Positions 45,763 through 54,898 are shown, counted from the stretch's first letter. The stretch is 64,000 nucleotides of DNA from Sphingomonas sp. EC-HK361 (GCF_902498785.1 NZ_LR701494.1:1255105-1319104); one strand, 5' to 3'. Numbers and translations are program-made. Notes: generated by a model not told the origin, from the letters alone.

Positions 45763-48048
45763 CTCGTCGAGTCCCGCACGAATGGCGGCGGCGATATCGC
45801 CATTCAGTTCATCGGGTCTCAGACCGAGAAGGGAAATCACGCGGCGGCGCAGCTCGGGAATATATTTCAGGAATTCGCGGTCCTTGCGCTGGTTCGCCAA
45901 CAGCGTCTCGATCGCCTCAAGACTCCATAATATGGTGATCCAGCATTCCATGAAATCGACCGGCATGGCCTCGAAATCGCGTGCGAGCATGACGCGCCGT
46001 ATTGCGGGCTTGCCGCCGCAGAAAAAGGCGACAAGGACACGCACGACGAAGCGTGGCCAGCCAAGGAGGGCACTGGATGTATCCAGGCCCTTCGGCAGAT
46101 CAGGGCATCGGGCCTTGTAGAGGAGGAACAGGATCCAGTAGCGCAGCCGCAGCACGTCGCTGGGACCGAGCGCCTCTTCGTCGCCTTTGAGTCCTTCGGT
46201 ATAGCCAAGAATATGCCGCTCATAGAGCCGGGCGTCGACCGGCGCGGGCGCGAGCGATGGCTTGCCAGTATCGCGATGTTCAACGCTTTCATCGGCCGGG
46301 TCATCCTCACGGTCGGTGTCGGCCTTTTCGTCCGAGAGGTCGTCGAAAGCTGTGTCGTCTTCGGCGGATTGATCTGCTTGAGGGCCGCGGCCGGAGAGCA
46401 GATTGAGGAAGTCGCGAATCGTGTCGCTATATGTGCCGGCAAGACTGTTATCGCCCTCGCCGCCCGAGCGGCCGGCGCCGGAGCGCGCCTGGGTGAACTC
46501 CTCATAGCTCAATGAAACGGGGGCCGCCGGCTCGTCCACGCTTTTGCGCTCTTGCGGCCGGGCGGCCGACAGGGCGCGCGGCTGGGTCACGGCCTCGAAA
46601 TCTGCGCGCACAAGGGTCTCGAATGCCTGGTGCATCCAGAGATCGAAATCAGCGCCATCGGTGAAGGGCGCGAGCGCCCGGGCCACGCTGCCGGTCGCTA
46701 CCTCCCGACGTCGGGCGCGCAATATCTCGCGATGCGTGATGTGCGCGAGGGTCGAGACGATATCGCCGGTGACCAGTCGAGCGAAGCAGAGGGACTTGTG
46801 CAATGCGGGCTCTACCGGTGCGCGCCGCCGATTATCGATCTGGACGAAGGATCGCACCGGGATCGTCCCGATCAGGCGTGCAGACCGGTCGAGCAGCTCG
46901 ATGTCTCCATCTGCCACATCCGCTTTCGCGGTTGTCCAGATGAGCTGGCCCTGGTCGAGTTCGAAGATGCCGGGCTGTCGGGCTTCGATGGTATCGAGCG
47001 GGATCGGGGATGTCACAATCGGCGGTGACAGGTCGGAGAGCTTGATCGGCGTGGCATCGATCCAGCGTTCGAGGCCCAACGCTTGCCGCGCTGCGCCGGC
47101 GGGAAGCCTGCGATAGATGCAGGCTTCGGCATTGGCGCCTGGCATCCCGGCTGATCCGAGGGCGGCACTGGTACAGTTGGCGCTGCCGAAGAGGATATGG
47201 TCGTGATCAATGGTCGAGGCGATGATGATCTTGGCGTGCGTGAAGCGCCGGGATGGCCACTGAAGATCGACGATCGTCGCCTTTTTGGCAAAGCGTGCAT
47301 CGACCGGAAATTCATGATGGCTGCGGTTGATCGGGAGGATGATCCGGGTCGGGGAGAGGCGCTGCGAGAGATCGGCCAGCGCAGCGAGATCATGGTCCCA
47401 ATAGGGACTGATTACCGTCAGACTCTGGACCTTCGCGCCCTGGATCAGCGACACGAACCGGTCTGCGATTCCCGTGTCGCCGGGCCCATGGAGGAAAGCG
47501 ATGCCAGTTCCATCCAGTTCGTGCACGGCATCCCCTGCTGGCCCGCCGAGCCAGGTCGCACGCTCTTGTGTCCAACGCAGCGCATCGCGCGCCGGAGAAG
47601 GGGCGGCGGGCACGAGTGCGTCGAGATAGCGCCAGATAGAGCGAATGATGTCCTGCTCGGGGCTTGGCGTATTCTTGCATTCGATTTCGACCGCGACCTC
47701 GGCGTTACCGGCAAGGCCTGATGCGGTGAGGTTGGCGGAACTGACGATCGCCCGGGCGCTTTCCCGGCCAATTTGCAGGATGATTTTTGGATGGAAAATG
47801 CCGTTGGCGGCTGGCGGGCTGTAGAGTGCATAGTCGCGACCGAGGGCGGCCGGAAGGGTTGAGCCGTCCGCAAGCGCGAGCGCGGTCATGCGCGCGTCAG
47901 TCAGAAGGAGGAGGTTCGTGGCGCCGCTGGCCATGAGCTGGGGCAGCAGGATTTCCTCGACCGCAGCGAACTCCAGGGCGAAGCTGGTGGCGATCGCACT
48001 ATGGAAAGGGCGGCCGCTGCGGCGACCCAGACGATCGGGGAGCTTCAT
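45700..48048 (-). CDS. Phospholipase D-like nuclease with two HKD motifs
   Basis: 782 residues. Two PLD half-sites are visible: His86/Lys88 with Ser104/Asn106 ('FHPKIILQIG', 'SSANLT'), and His271/Lys273 with Ser289/Asn291 ('THAKIIIAS', 'GSANCT'). Together they make one complete active site, as in nuclease-type PLD proteins. Residues ~480-600 are acidic and probably disordered. The C-terminal ~180 residues are helical and unknown. It is coupled (ATGA) to the 504-residue protein upstream. PLD nucleases occur in several defence systems, such as DISARM DrmC, but no helicase or methyltransferase is next to this one. Confidence 0.82.
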   Translation of the reverse strand: MKLPDRLGRRSGRPFHSAIATSFALEFAAVEEILLPQLMASGATNLLLLTDARMTALALADGSTLPAALGRDYALYSPPAANGIFHPKIILQIGRESARAIVSSANLTASGLAGNAEVAVEIECKNTPSPEQDIIRSIWRYLDALVPAAPSPARDALRWTQERATWLGGPAGDAVHELDGTGIAFLHGPGDTGIADRFVSLIQGAKVQSLTVISPYWDHDLAALADLSQRLSPTRIILPINRSHHEFPVDARFAKKATIVDLQWPSRRFTHAKIIIASTIDHDHILFGSANCTSAALGSAGMPGANAEACIYRRLPAGAARQALGLERWIDATPIKLSDLSPPIVTSPIPLDTIEARQPGIFELDQGQLIWTTAKADVADGDIELLDRSARLIGTIPVRSFVQIDNRRRAPVEPALHKSLCFARLVTGDIVSTLAHITHREILRARRREVATGSVARALAPFTDGADFDLWMHQAFETLVRADFEAVTQPRALSAARPQERKSVDEPAAPVSLSYEEFTQARSGAGRSGGEGDNSLAGTYSDTIRDFLNLLSGRGPQADQSAEDDTAFDDLSDEKADTDREDDPADESVEHRDTGKPSLAPAPVDARLYERHILGYTEGLKGDEEALGPSDVLRLRYWILFLLYKARCPDLPKGLDTSSALLGWPRFVVRVLVAFFCGGKPAIRRVMLARDFEAMPVDFMECWITILWSLEAIETLLANQRKDREFLKYIPELRRRVISLLGLRPDELNGDIAAAIRAGLDESIGTRLGLDPIAVRLDVPQP

Positions 48049-49559
48049 CGGCCAGCATCCCGCGCCGCCAGACCAAGCGACGTCAGGCCATCATCATCAA
48101 GGAGATGGATGTCGGCGAGAAACTGGATTGCGGATGCCAGCCGCGGCGTGGTGGCGACCGGCTGGTAGGCGGCGAGATAGACGAAACGTCCCTCGCGCTG
48201 TTCGAACAGGAACGTATAATCGCCCTGTCGCCGCAGTTTTTGCATGGCGACATGGCTGTGCCGTCTGATGACGCGCTCGATCATATAGTCGGCGATGAGC
48301 GTGGCGATGCGCTCCCCTTCCCTGCCTTCGAGCCATGATATTTCTGTCCGTAGCGAGTGCGCCATCCCGCGTTCGGGCAGACCTTGCGCCGCGGCGGCAG
48401 CCAGATCGGGACGGTCAAGGAGCCTCTGATGGAGCGCGGCTATCAGCAGGAGTGCGCTGACGGCCTTGTCGGCGGCTGCGCCGCGTGCGCCGGTGAGTTC
48501 GTCCCACATCTCGGCATAATCGAAGGTACGTGGATCGAGGCCGAGTCGCAGCGCGCGCCAACTCAGGTCTGGATGGGGCTCATCCAGCGTTTCCAGATGG
48601 GTGAGGATATCAGCGCGGATCTCAGTAAGCGACTTGCCTTGAGCCTCGGCGTTGATGATCTTTATGCCCCATGCGAGCAGTGCGGCGCATGCTACCTGCA
48701 TCATGTCCTGGCATTGATAGGCTTCCCAGGCGAGCCGCTGGGTTTCGAGGCTGGGAGGAAGGGCCGGCTCGGGTGGATCGAAAAGATGCCAGCGGACCTG
48801 TTCGGGGCTTGGCCACTCCTCTTGCGTGAAGGCGGTTTCGAGGATGAGGTCGAGCGATGCCGCGCGGCTCGGCCCTGACTTGCTCGCGTCATCGGACCGG
48901 GCGAAGAGCAGTGTTTCGTAGAAAGTCCGCTCCTCGCTTTCTTCCGCGATCTGCGAAGGTGCGATGGGTTGAAGCCGGTCGAGTTCACGCAGGCTTACCT
49001 TAGCGTCGACGATCTTCTGTCGCAGGAGTCTGGCGAGGTCCGGTCCGATGGCATCGGCGAACAGGGAGGCCGCGCGACGGCCGAGATCCTTGGTGGCGAC
49101 CTGGATGCCGTGGCGGTTTTCGGTGAAGAGGTTCATTTCAGCCATCTGGCTGTAATAGGCGCCCCCGAAGACCCCGAGCGATTGGCGAAGGTACCGTTCC
49201 TGCGCGGGATCGGTCGAGGCGGCGGCTTCAAAGTCGATCACGCGTCCCGAGGTCGCGAGGCGGCGATTGGCCCACTCGATACCGCCGACGCCGGTCTCAC
49301 CCGTCCGTGCTGACACGAGGGCGTAGAGTGCCTCGGCGCGGCGCACCCAGATGCGCCAGGCTTCGAAGTCGCTGGTCGCGCCCCGGCGGGCATAGGTTTC
49401 GCTCACCCAGCAATAATAGCCATAGTAGCGCATGCGCAGCGTGACGTTGCTGATGCCCGGGAGCAGTGACTGATAGAGCAGCACGCCGCTATTCTGCATG
49501 CCGAGCGGGTCGAGCCCGCGCTTTTCGGCTTTTTCGGTCCATTGTGGCAGCAGGTTCAT
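48045..49559 (-). CDS. Unknown 504-aa partner of the PLD protein
   Basis: 504 residues, predicted helical. It starts 'MNLLPQWTEKAEKRGLDPLG' and has an aromatic segment 'LRMRYYGYYCWVSETYARRG' that looks conserved. No catalytic signature, signal peptide or membrane helix is seen. First gene of a two-gene operon with the PLD protein, overlapping it by 4 bases; such tight pairing suggests a sensor or regulatory subunit. I do not recognise the family. Confidence 0.75.
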   Translation of the reverse strand: MNLLPQWTEKAEKRGLDPLGMQNSGVLLYQSLLPGISNVTLRMRYYGYYCWVSETYARRGATSDFEAWRIWVRRAEALYALVSARTGETGVGGIEWANRRLATSGRVIDFEAAASTDPAQERYLRQSLGVFGGAYYSQMAEMNLFTENRHGIQVATKDLGRRAASLFADAIGPDLARLLRQKIVDAKVSLRELDRLQPIAPSQIAEESEERTFYETLLFARSDDASKSGPSRAASLDLILETAFTQEEWPSPEQVRWHLFDPPEPALPPSLETQRLAWEAYQCQDMMQVACAALLAWGIKIINAEAQGKSLTEIRADILTHLETLDEPHPDLSWRALRLGLDPRTFDYAEMWDELTGARGAAADKAVSALLLIAALHQRLLDRPDLAAAAAQGLPERGMAHSLRTEISWLEGREGERIATLIADYMIERVIRRHSHVAMQKLRRQGDYTFLFEQREGRFVYLAAYQPVATTPRLASAIQFLADIHLLDDDGLTSLGLAARDAGR

Positions 49560-49628
49560 CGGCCCTCGGTGACTGTTCGGGCCGGCGGCCTCATTTCGCC
49601 ATAGTAACGAGCGATGAAGTAATGGTGA

Positions 49629-50366
49629 TCAATCGAGCGGATCATTTTGCGGGACGATCTGGCCGGCACGTCGCATCGAGGTTGCCGCAATGGCTGCGAG
49701 AACCAGGCCTGCAATCACGAAACAGAGGTCGCCGACGATGCGCCACGCCAGCACCCCCGCGACTCCGCCGAGCAGGAAGGACAGCACCGTACCCGTGTGA
49801 AGGCTCAATCGGGTTGTAATCTCCCCGCGATCCGCGGGGCCAGCCTTACCGCGAAGGATATCGAGCATCCTGGCGAGTCCGATGCCGATGTCAGTGGCCA
49901 TGCCCGATACATGGGTGGTGCGCACCCGCGCGTTTGAAATATGGGTAACGATGGCGTTCTGCTGCCCCATGAGGAAAGCGAGGCCGATGATCAGCATCGG
50001 CACCCCTGCGGAGCGATCGAGCGCCATCCGCGCAAGACCGAGCGCGGCAAGAAGAGCGGCTTCGACCAGGATTACGCGGGCGTAGATGGTGCCGATCCCG
50101 CGCCGCAGGCCTGAGCCGATTGCGAGCGTCGAAACCAAGGAACCGATGATGAAGGACAAGACTATGGCGAGATAGCCAAGAGCATGCCCCCATTGTCCCA
50201 TCGCGAGCAGGCTGGAGAGGGCGGACACATTTCCGGTCATGTTGGCGGAGAAGAAGCCGACCTCGTGAAACGCCGCCGCATTGAGTCCGCCCGCCACCCA
50301 CGCCAGCGCGAAGGCAAGCTTGCGGTCCAGCCGACTGTCGCGTGCGTCGCCCTGGCGGATCAGCAT
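49629..50366 (-). CDS. DUF1275 (YoaK-like) membrane protein
   Basis: 245 residues with about six membrane segments. 'WVAGGLNAAAFHEVGFFSANMTGNVSAL' is the DUF1275 signature, here abbreviated, and 'GQQNAIVTHISNARVRTTHVSG' is the second family block. Transport-like proteins of unknown substrate, common on mobile elements of proteobacteria. The start is the ATG at 50366, close behind the DUF167 gene. Confidence 0.88.
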   Translation of the reverse strand: MLIRQGDARDSRLDRKLAFALAWVAGGLNAAAFHEVGFFSANMTGNVSALSSLLAMGQWGHALGYLAIVLSFIIGSLVSTLAIGSGLRRGIGTIYARVILVEAALLAALGLARMALDRSAGVPMLIIGLAFLMGQQNAIVTHISNARVRTTHVSGMATDIGIGLARMLDILRGKAGPADRGEITTRLSLHTGTVLSFLLGGVAGVLAWRIVGDLCFVIAGLVLAAIAATSMRRAGQIVPQNDPLD

Positions 50367-50373
50367 TCCGCGA

Positions 50374-50676
50374 TCATCCGCGCGGCTGCCCGATGCGCAC
50401 GACTTTGGTGCGGCCTGTCTCGCCGCGAACGATCTGGATCGAAGAGACGGGCTGGCCCAGGGCGTGGGCGAGAAGGCGCAGGATCGCTTCATTGGCCTTG
50501 CCGCCCTCGGCTGTGGCCGTTGTGCGTACAAGAAGTTCCAGGCTCCCGGCTTGCGATGGCAAAAGGATTGCGTCGGCCGAAGCATTTGGCGTGGCGCGCA
50601 GCGCGAGACGTCCTTCGCGATCCGCCAGCGCGCGGATTTCGATCGCAGAGGGCATCGGTATCCGGCGTCGCGCCAT
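50374..50676 (-). CDS. DUF167 (YggU-like) protein
   Basis: 100 residues. 'RATPNASADAIL' and 'TATAEGGKANEAILRLLAHALG' followed by 'SSIQIVRGETGRTKVVRI' are DUF167 blocks. Small RNA- or nucleotide-binding-like fold, function unknown. The start overlaps the stop of the PhnA-like gene; an internal Met at residue 8 is an alternative. Confidence 0.85.
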   Translation of the reverse strand: MARRRIPMPSAIEIRALADREGRLALRATPNASADAILLPSQAGSLELLVRTTATAEGGKANEAILRLLAHALGQPVSSIQIVRGETGRTKVVRIGQPRG

Positions 50677-50984
50677 CAGCGCTTGCGAACGAACTCGGCG
50701 CGCAGCACGAGGCCTTTGATGCCGTCGAACTTGCAATCGATTTTCTGTGCGTCACCGGTCAGGCGGATCGCCTTGATGAGCGTTCCGCGCTTGAGCGTCT
50801 GACCAGCGCCTTTGACGTCCAGATCCTTGATGAGTGTCACCTGATCGCCGTCGGCGAGAAGGTTGCCGACAGCATCCCGGACTTCTGGCTGAACGGCGGC
50901 GTGCTGGCGCTGGGCAAGTTCGGAAGCTGGCAACCACTCGCCGCTTTCCTCATCATAGACATAATCTTGGTTGCTATCGGTCAT
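50676..50984 (-). CDS. PhnA/YjdM-like zinc-ribbon-family protein
   Basis: 102 residues. 'NLLADGDQVTLIKDLDVKGAGQTLKRGT' in shortened form and 'KIDCKFDGIKGLVLRAEFVRK' match the PhnA C-terminal domain. The N-terminal zinc ribbon of full PhnA is reduced to 'YVYDEESGEWLPA' without its Cys pairs. The name comes from phosphonate-linked operons, but the role is unproven. Confidence 0.85.
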   Translation of the reverse strand: MTDSNQDYVYDEESGEWLPASELAQRQHAAVQPEVRDAVGNLLADGDQVTLIKDLDVKGAGQTLKRGTLIKAIRLTGDAQKIDCKFDGIKGLVLRAEFVRKR

Positions 50985-51005
50985 CTGTCCTTGTCCCTTG
51001 GTCAG

Positions 51006-51269
51006 TCACTGTTGGCCGGCGACAGCCTGGCGCAAGCGCACACCGCGTCCCCCGGTCTGGCTGGTCGCATTCTCGCCGATCAGCTCGACACCTGCGCGTT
51101 CAAGCGCTGTGACGACCTTGACCAGCGTTTCCACGACACCCCGCACCTGTCCGTCCGACGCTTCCATCCGCTGGATCGTGGGAAGCGATACGTTTGCCAG
51201 TTCCGCCAGTCGCTTCTGGTCGATGCCGAGCAAGGCTCGCGCCGCGCGCATCTGCTGAGAGGTGATCAT
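51006..51269 (-). CDS. XRE-family helix-turn-helix regulator
   Basis: 87 residues. 'QQMRAARALLGIDQKRLAELANVSLPTIQRMEA' (abbreviated here) is a standard Cro/CI-type HTH; 'LERAGVELIGEN' is the usual ending of this small group. Sits upstream of the PhnA-like, DUF167 and DUF1275 genes and may regulate that run or itself. Confidence 0.88.
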   Translation of the reverse strand: MITSQQMRAARALLGIDQKRLAELANVSLPTIQRMEASDGQVRGVVETLVKVVTALERAGVELIGENATSQTGGRGVRLRQAVAGQQ

Positions 51270-51437
51270 GCTGCGCTTATGACGTGTAAGACATCATATT
51301 TCAATCTTACACCATCACTGTCCATATGTTATACCCATGCCAACCGGAAATTTGGAATATGGCAGACGTGATCTCGTGATGCACATCGCAATGACGCGGA
51401 TCGACCGATTCGGCGGCGCTCGGCGCATCGTGGTGCG

Positions 51438-51656
51438 ATGAAGACGGGCAAGCGGATCAGGGGCTTTTTCCTCCTCCAGAATATGATGCTGAAGGATTTC
51501 GTCCGGGAGGCAAGCGCGCGGCAGGCGCTTGGGCGGGAGGAGGTCGACCGACTTTGCCGGCTCGAGGCGCTCAACGCTGCCGAGCTTGAGAGATGGGAGC
51601 AGGATCTCTTCATGGCCGGTGACCAGCCGACGTTTCGGCAGAGAGGCGGCGGGTAA
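51438..51656 (+). CDS. Small hypothetical protein
   Basis: 72 residues, basic at the start ('MKTGKRIRGFFLLQ') and helical. No recognised family, and no clear ribosome site beyond 'gtgcgatg'. The opposite strand is also open. Listed because it is the only plausible gene between the XRE regulator and the DUF5818 gene; it may not be real. Confidence 0.35.
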   Translation: MKTGKRIRGFFLLQNMMLKDFVREASARQALGREEVDRLCRLEALNAAELERWEQDLFMAGDQPTFRQRGGG

Positions 51657-51781
51657 GGAGGCCTGTTCATATCGCGCGAACGAACCCGGCGCTGTCCTGC
51701 TCGCTTGCCGTCCGTAAGCCATTTCAGAGGCGGTTACAGGTTCGGGCTGATTTGAGGCATAGTTCCCCCCTTACCCGGCCA

Positions 51782-51985
51782 TCAGGCCGGACCGATCCAC
51801 AGCAATTCGAGGATGCTTGCTCCGCGCTGCCAGGCCTCGACCCGAACCCGTCGATCCTGATGCGTCCGAAGATCCGAGTCTGTCTGAAGGCGCCAGAGAG
51901 GCCCCTCCTCGACCTCCAGAAAAGGGCCACGCTCGTTGAGGCGCAGTATCCCGTGCAATCGCAGCGGCGCCTTGCTGTCAGTCAT
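51782..51985 (-). CDS. DUF5818-like small protein
   Basis: 67 residues. 'LRLHGILRLNERGPFLEVEEGPLWRL' (shortened) and 'RVRVEAWQRGASILELLWIGP' look like a short OB-type beta fold of the DUF5818 group found in sphingomonads. Cytosolic. Function unknown. Confidence 0.65.
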   Translation of the reverse strand: MTDSKAPLRLHGILRLNERGPFLEVEEGPLWRLQTDSDLRTHQDRRVRVEAWQRGASILELLWIGPA

Positions 51986-52128
51986 GGGCGAGTGCCTCCG
52001 GAATGGAGACTGTCCGGGGCGAGCGGGATGAAAAAGACAGAACAGACATTACCTCCGCATGGCATAAGCGTGTTCAGACTTGCAATCTTGTTCATTTTAT
52101 GTTCTCAGGCACACTGAGGAGCCATGCC

Positions 52129-52524
52129 ATGATCCGCGATTATCTCGCCAGCTATGATTATAACTTGCCGCTGGACGATGCGGCGGTCGATCCTGATCTG
52201 CCACTGGTTCGCCGCCGGCTGGCGAGCCTCGCGGCGAGCGAAGGTCTGGATGGCGGCTATTACGAGGCCCAGGAGATGGCCGAGGCGTTTCTCGATGCTG
52301 CCCGAGAGGCGAATGCGGGCATCGAGGAGGAGGACAGCCCTGCCCGTGTTCTCCTGCGTGATATTCTGGATCGCGACCTTGCCTATCAGCATGAGCTATT
52401 CGATGAAGTTTGCCAACTGCCGTTGGCGGACGCAGCCGCGCATCTGGCCTGGCTTGCCGATTTGATGAAGCGGCGGGCAGATATGGCGCGGCCAATCGCG
52501 GCCGACCTCGGTTATCGCCACTGA
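52129..52524 (+). CDS. Hypothetical helical protein
   Basis: 131 residues. The start ATG follows 'tgagga' with good spacing; a longer frame from 52003 lacks such a site. Acidic, helical, no motif that I recognise ('QEMAEAFLDAAREANAGIEEED'-like central region). One of few rightward genes in this part of the island. Confidence 0.65.
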   Translation: MIRDYLASYDYNLPLDDAAVDPDLPLVRRRLASLAASEGLDGGYYEAQEMAEAFLDAAREANAGIEEEDSPARVLLRDILDRDLAYQHELFDEVCQLPLADAAAHLAWLADLMKRRADMARPIAADLGYRH

Positions 52525-52611
52525 CGCGGCCACCTTCGGTACAATCAAGCCTTTTGCCGCCCTTCATCTTCGACATGCGTGCGTGCATTGGCATGGCCTG
52601 ATGCGTGACTT

Positions 52612-53181
52612 TCAGGCATTTCCCAGGCGGGTTGCCACCGAGCGAACGATGCGCGCTTGCTCGGGTCCGAGCGTAGCGAGAAGCTTAAGCTCAGCGTCTG
52701 TGAGTTCTTCCTCGGTGGAATAGGCATCGATGGTATAGCTGCCCCGCGCGAAGGTGTCGGCGGAAGGCAGCACCATGGCGGTGTAGGATTGTGGCCAGAA
52801 GCAGATGAGCAGCCAGGGCCAGTTCGGTATCTGAGGCTCATAGCGAGCGAAGATGATGTCACGGGTGCGCAAGGCAGACGGGCGCCGGTCGAGAAGAGCG
52901 GGCGCTACCGGGGTCGTCCGCGGCTCGCACAAAAATGCCTCGAATTCGTGCATTTCTGCGAGGCTTTCGAGGATCACGGGGTAGTAGCGGCCGAGTGCCA
53001 GACCTCCGCCCGAAAAGCGAGGTGGGATGTCGATCAGCAGGATATCCGGCAATGTCGGGAGTGGCCGGTGATAATAGAGCCTCGCGGCGGCCAGGTCATC
53101 GATAAGTCGCATGAAGAGAGTTTTTCGGTGAAGCCGTTTGGCAGTCAACAACAGTCGCAGACAGATTGACGGTATCGTCAT
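52612..53181 (-). CDS. Hypothetical protein coupled to a PP-loop ATPase
   Basis: 189 residues. Contains a Trp-rich stretch 'IPNWPWLLICFWPQSYTAM' and an acidic helical end. No known family recognised. Its start overlaps the stop of the upstream PP-loop gene by 4 bases, so it is translated with it and may share its pathway. An internal start at 'MRLIDDLAAAR' would shorten it to 166 residues. Confidence 0.65.
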   Translation of the reverse strand: MTIPSICLRLLLTAKRLHRKTLFMRLIDDLAAARLYYHRPLPTLPDILLIDIPPRFSGGGLALGRYYPVILESLAEMHEFEAFLCEPRTTPVAPALLDRRPSALRTRDIIFARYEPQIPNWPWLLICFWPQSYTAMVLPSADTFARGSYTIDAYSTEEELTDAELKLLATLGPEQARIVRSVATRLGNA

Positions 53182-54146
53182 GCCGCGAGCCGTTCGACAC
53201 CCGCATTGAACCGATCGATCCAGTCCCGCATCGTCGGTCGTTCGGCGAGTGGGATCTGGGCCGCGACCCGTTGGAAGTCGATCAGATCAACCGGTGCGCC
53301 GGCAATGATCGCGTCTATTTCGGAAGCAGGCAGCAGAGCGCGTTCGCGGATGAAGTGGGTCATCGAGCCGGGGCGCTCACGCGTCGACTTGCGCCACAGA
53401 CCCTCGACCGTCACAAGGCGCGGAGCGGCGCGAGCCTCCACCAATATGATCAGGCGGAGGCACCAGCCTGGAAGGGTGATCAACTCGCCCGTTTTCTGCG
53501 CGAGACAAAGCCAGCAAGCCGATTTGATCGGCACGGGCAGGCCTTCGGCACGGATCCGCGCGATGCAGGCGTCTCGATCCCAACCCCAGGCGCGCAGCGG
53601 ATAATGATAGTCGTACAGGTCGCTGATATGGCCTTCGCGATGGGCATAGCGGCGACTATCGGCGGGCGAGCTGTCGTAGCCGATGAGCTTGACAACCTTG
53701 CCACCTTCAGCCCATATTTTCTGCGCCGGCGCCCATGAATTAACCCATTGATCTTGGGGCTGTATTTTCCATTTCTGGCTGCAACTGTGGCGGCCGAAGC
53801 TGATCGACGGCAGTGTCGCGTTGGTGAGGCAGTTCTCCAGGAGCGAGAAATAGGGCGGCCAGTGCTTGAAGCGCTTCGGCACATAGCGGACGACATGATG
53901 CTCGATATGATGCCGGTCCATCCAGCGCTGGAAGATCGGCAGAAAGGCATAGGTTTCCTCGCGCTCGACCCCGGTGTCGGCTGTGAGGACGGCGGACAGG
54001 GGCAGCCCCCGCGCGACCCATTCGATGATCATCGCGGTGCTGTCGACGCCCATGCCCCATGCGGCAATCACAGGGACGCCGGATAGGACAGTAAGGCAAG
54101 CGTCGTCGTTCGCCGCCGCGGTCGGCGGTCGCTTCGGATCGTACAT
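53178..54146 (-). CDS. PP-loop ATPase, PAPS-reductase-like (first copy)
   Basis: 322 residues. The PP-loop is a variant, 'AWGMGVDSTAM' (31-37) in place of SGGKDS. 'TADTGVEREETY' follows as the usual second motif. Cys122 ('HSCSQKWK') and Cys211-x-x-Cys214 ('SACWLCLAQ') resemble the Cys pattern of PAPS/APS reductases and some sulfur-transfer enzymes that bind an Fe-S cluster. It would adenylate or reduce a substrate, unknown here. The start at 'MYDPKRPP' follows 'ggag'. Coupled to the unknown 189-residue protein. A second such enzyme lies at 61.4-62.5 kb. Confidence 0.8.
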   Translation of the reverse strand: MYDPKRPPTAAANDDACLTVLSGVPVIAAWGMGVDSTAMIIEWVARGLPLSAVLTADTGVEREETYAFLPIFQRWMDRHHIEHHVVRYVPKRFKHWPPYFSLLENCLTNATLPSISFGRHSCSQKWKIQPQDQWVNSWAPAQKIWAEGGKVVKLIGYDSSPADSRRYAHREGHISDLYDYHYPLRAWGWDRDACIARIRAEGLPVPIKSACWLCLAQKTGELITLPGWCLRLIILVEARAAPRLVTVEGLWRKSTRERPGSMTHFIRERALLPASEIDAIIAGAPVDLIDFQRVAAQIPLAERPTMRDWIDRFNAGVERLAA

Positions 54147-54284
54147 GGCTGATCTCCAGGAAGGAGGTCGGGAGCCGATAAGGGACGTCGCCGTGACGGT
54201 TGGCGCCTGATCCCGGAGGCCGGGCGGCCGGAATGCGACGATCAATTGGCTCCCGAGGCCCCGAGAGACGGGAGGAGTGGCCGC

Positions 54285-54641
54285 TTAGAAGTCGAGTGGC
54301 ACACTCACCATCGTATCGGGGGGACATGGCTGCTCGGTCAGGAGATAGCCGAGGCGATTGACGGCGTGCATGCCATCGGTGATCTCGAGACCGTCGTCGC
54401 CCTCGATCATCGTCCAGACATTTGCCGCAGGTTGCGAGCGGATGAATTTGAGGTCCGGGCCGGAGGCTTCGAACAGGCATCCGCCCCGGCCGAAGTCGAA
54501 CCCCGCCGTTGCGAGGAGATGATTGGGCACTGGCTGGAACCTGTCCACAAACTCATCTTCGGTGAGGTCCAGATATTGGATGGCAGGCGGTGGCGCGTCG
54601 CAGGCCTCATTTGCGGACTGACGCAATATTCCATCGTTCAT
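54285..54641 (-). CDS. Hypothetical island protein
   Basis: 118 residues. Ends 'PPDTMVSVPLDF'; middle 'GDDGLEITDGMHAVNRLGYLLTE' suggests a small alpha/beta fold. No family recognised, but small genes of this style accompany DUF736 and DUF5983 genes on alphaproteobacterial plasmids. Start at 'MNDGILRQ'. Confidence 0.65.
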   Translation of the reverse strand: MNDGILRQSANEACDAPPPAIQYLDLTEDEFVDRFQPVPNHLLATAGFDFGRGGCLFEASGPDLKFIRSQPAANVWTMIEGDDGLEITDGMHAVNRLGYLLTEQPCPPDTMVSVPLDF

Positions 54642-54691
54642 GTGGTTGTCCTCGTTAAAGAGAGCCGTTGCCGGCACGTGCAGGCGCCGGA

Positions 54692-54898
54692 TCAGGCGAC
54701 GAGCGTCATCAGCGCCTGACGGTGCTGTGGCCCCGTGCTGGAGACGCGAAACGGCTGGAGCGGATCACCGGTGCGCAGCACGAATTGGGGGCGGCCCGTC
54801 TCGTGCCGCATCCGGAGCGCGACGGCATAGGCATGATCGAAGGACGCAAGTGCTGCGCGTTTGGACGAACAGGGTTGCATCGAGCAGAGGTCCGTCAT
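54692..54898 (-). CDS. Small hypothetical protein
   Basis: 68 residues, overlapping the next gene upstream by 4 bases (ATGA), which supports it being real. Sequence 'YAVALRMRHETGRPQFVLRT' has no recognised motif. Cytosolic; function unknown. Confidence 0.55.
   Translation of the reverse strand: MTDLCSMQPCSSKRAALASFDHAYAVALRMRHETGRPQFVLRTGDPLQPFRVSSTGPQHRQALMTLVA

Noticed and set aside
45700-48048. Identification of the PLD protein as DISARM DrmC
   Set aside because: No DrmA/DrmB helicase, DUF1998 or methyltransferase gene is nearby and the protein is much larger than DrmC.
51315-51722. 135-codon frame on the - strand opposite 51438-51656
   Set aside because: Basic and proline-rich without motif; no ribosome site. 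Neither strand is convincing; the + strand frame is kept at low confidence.
53178-54146. Identification as DndC of a phosphorothioation system
   Set aside because: No dndB, dndD, dndE or cysteine desulfurase gene is adjacent; only the general PP-loop and Cys pattern is shared.
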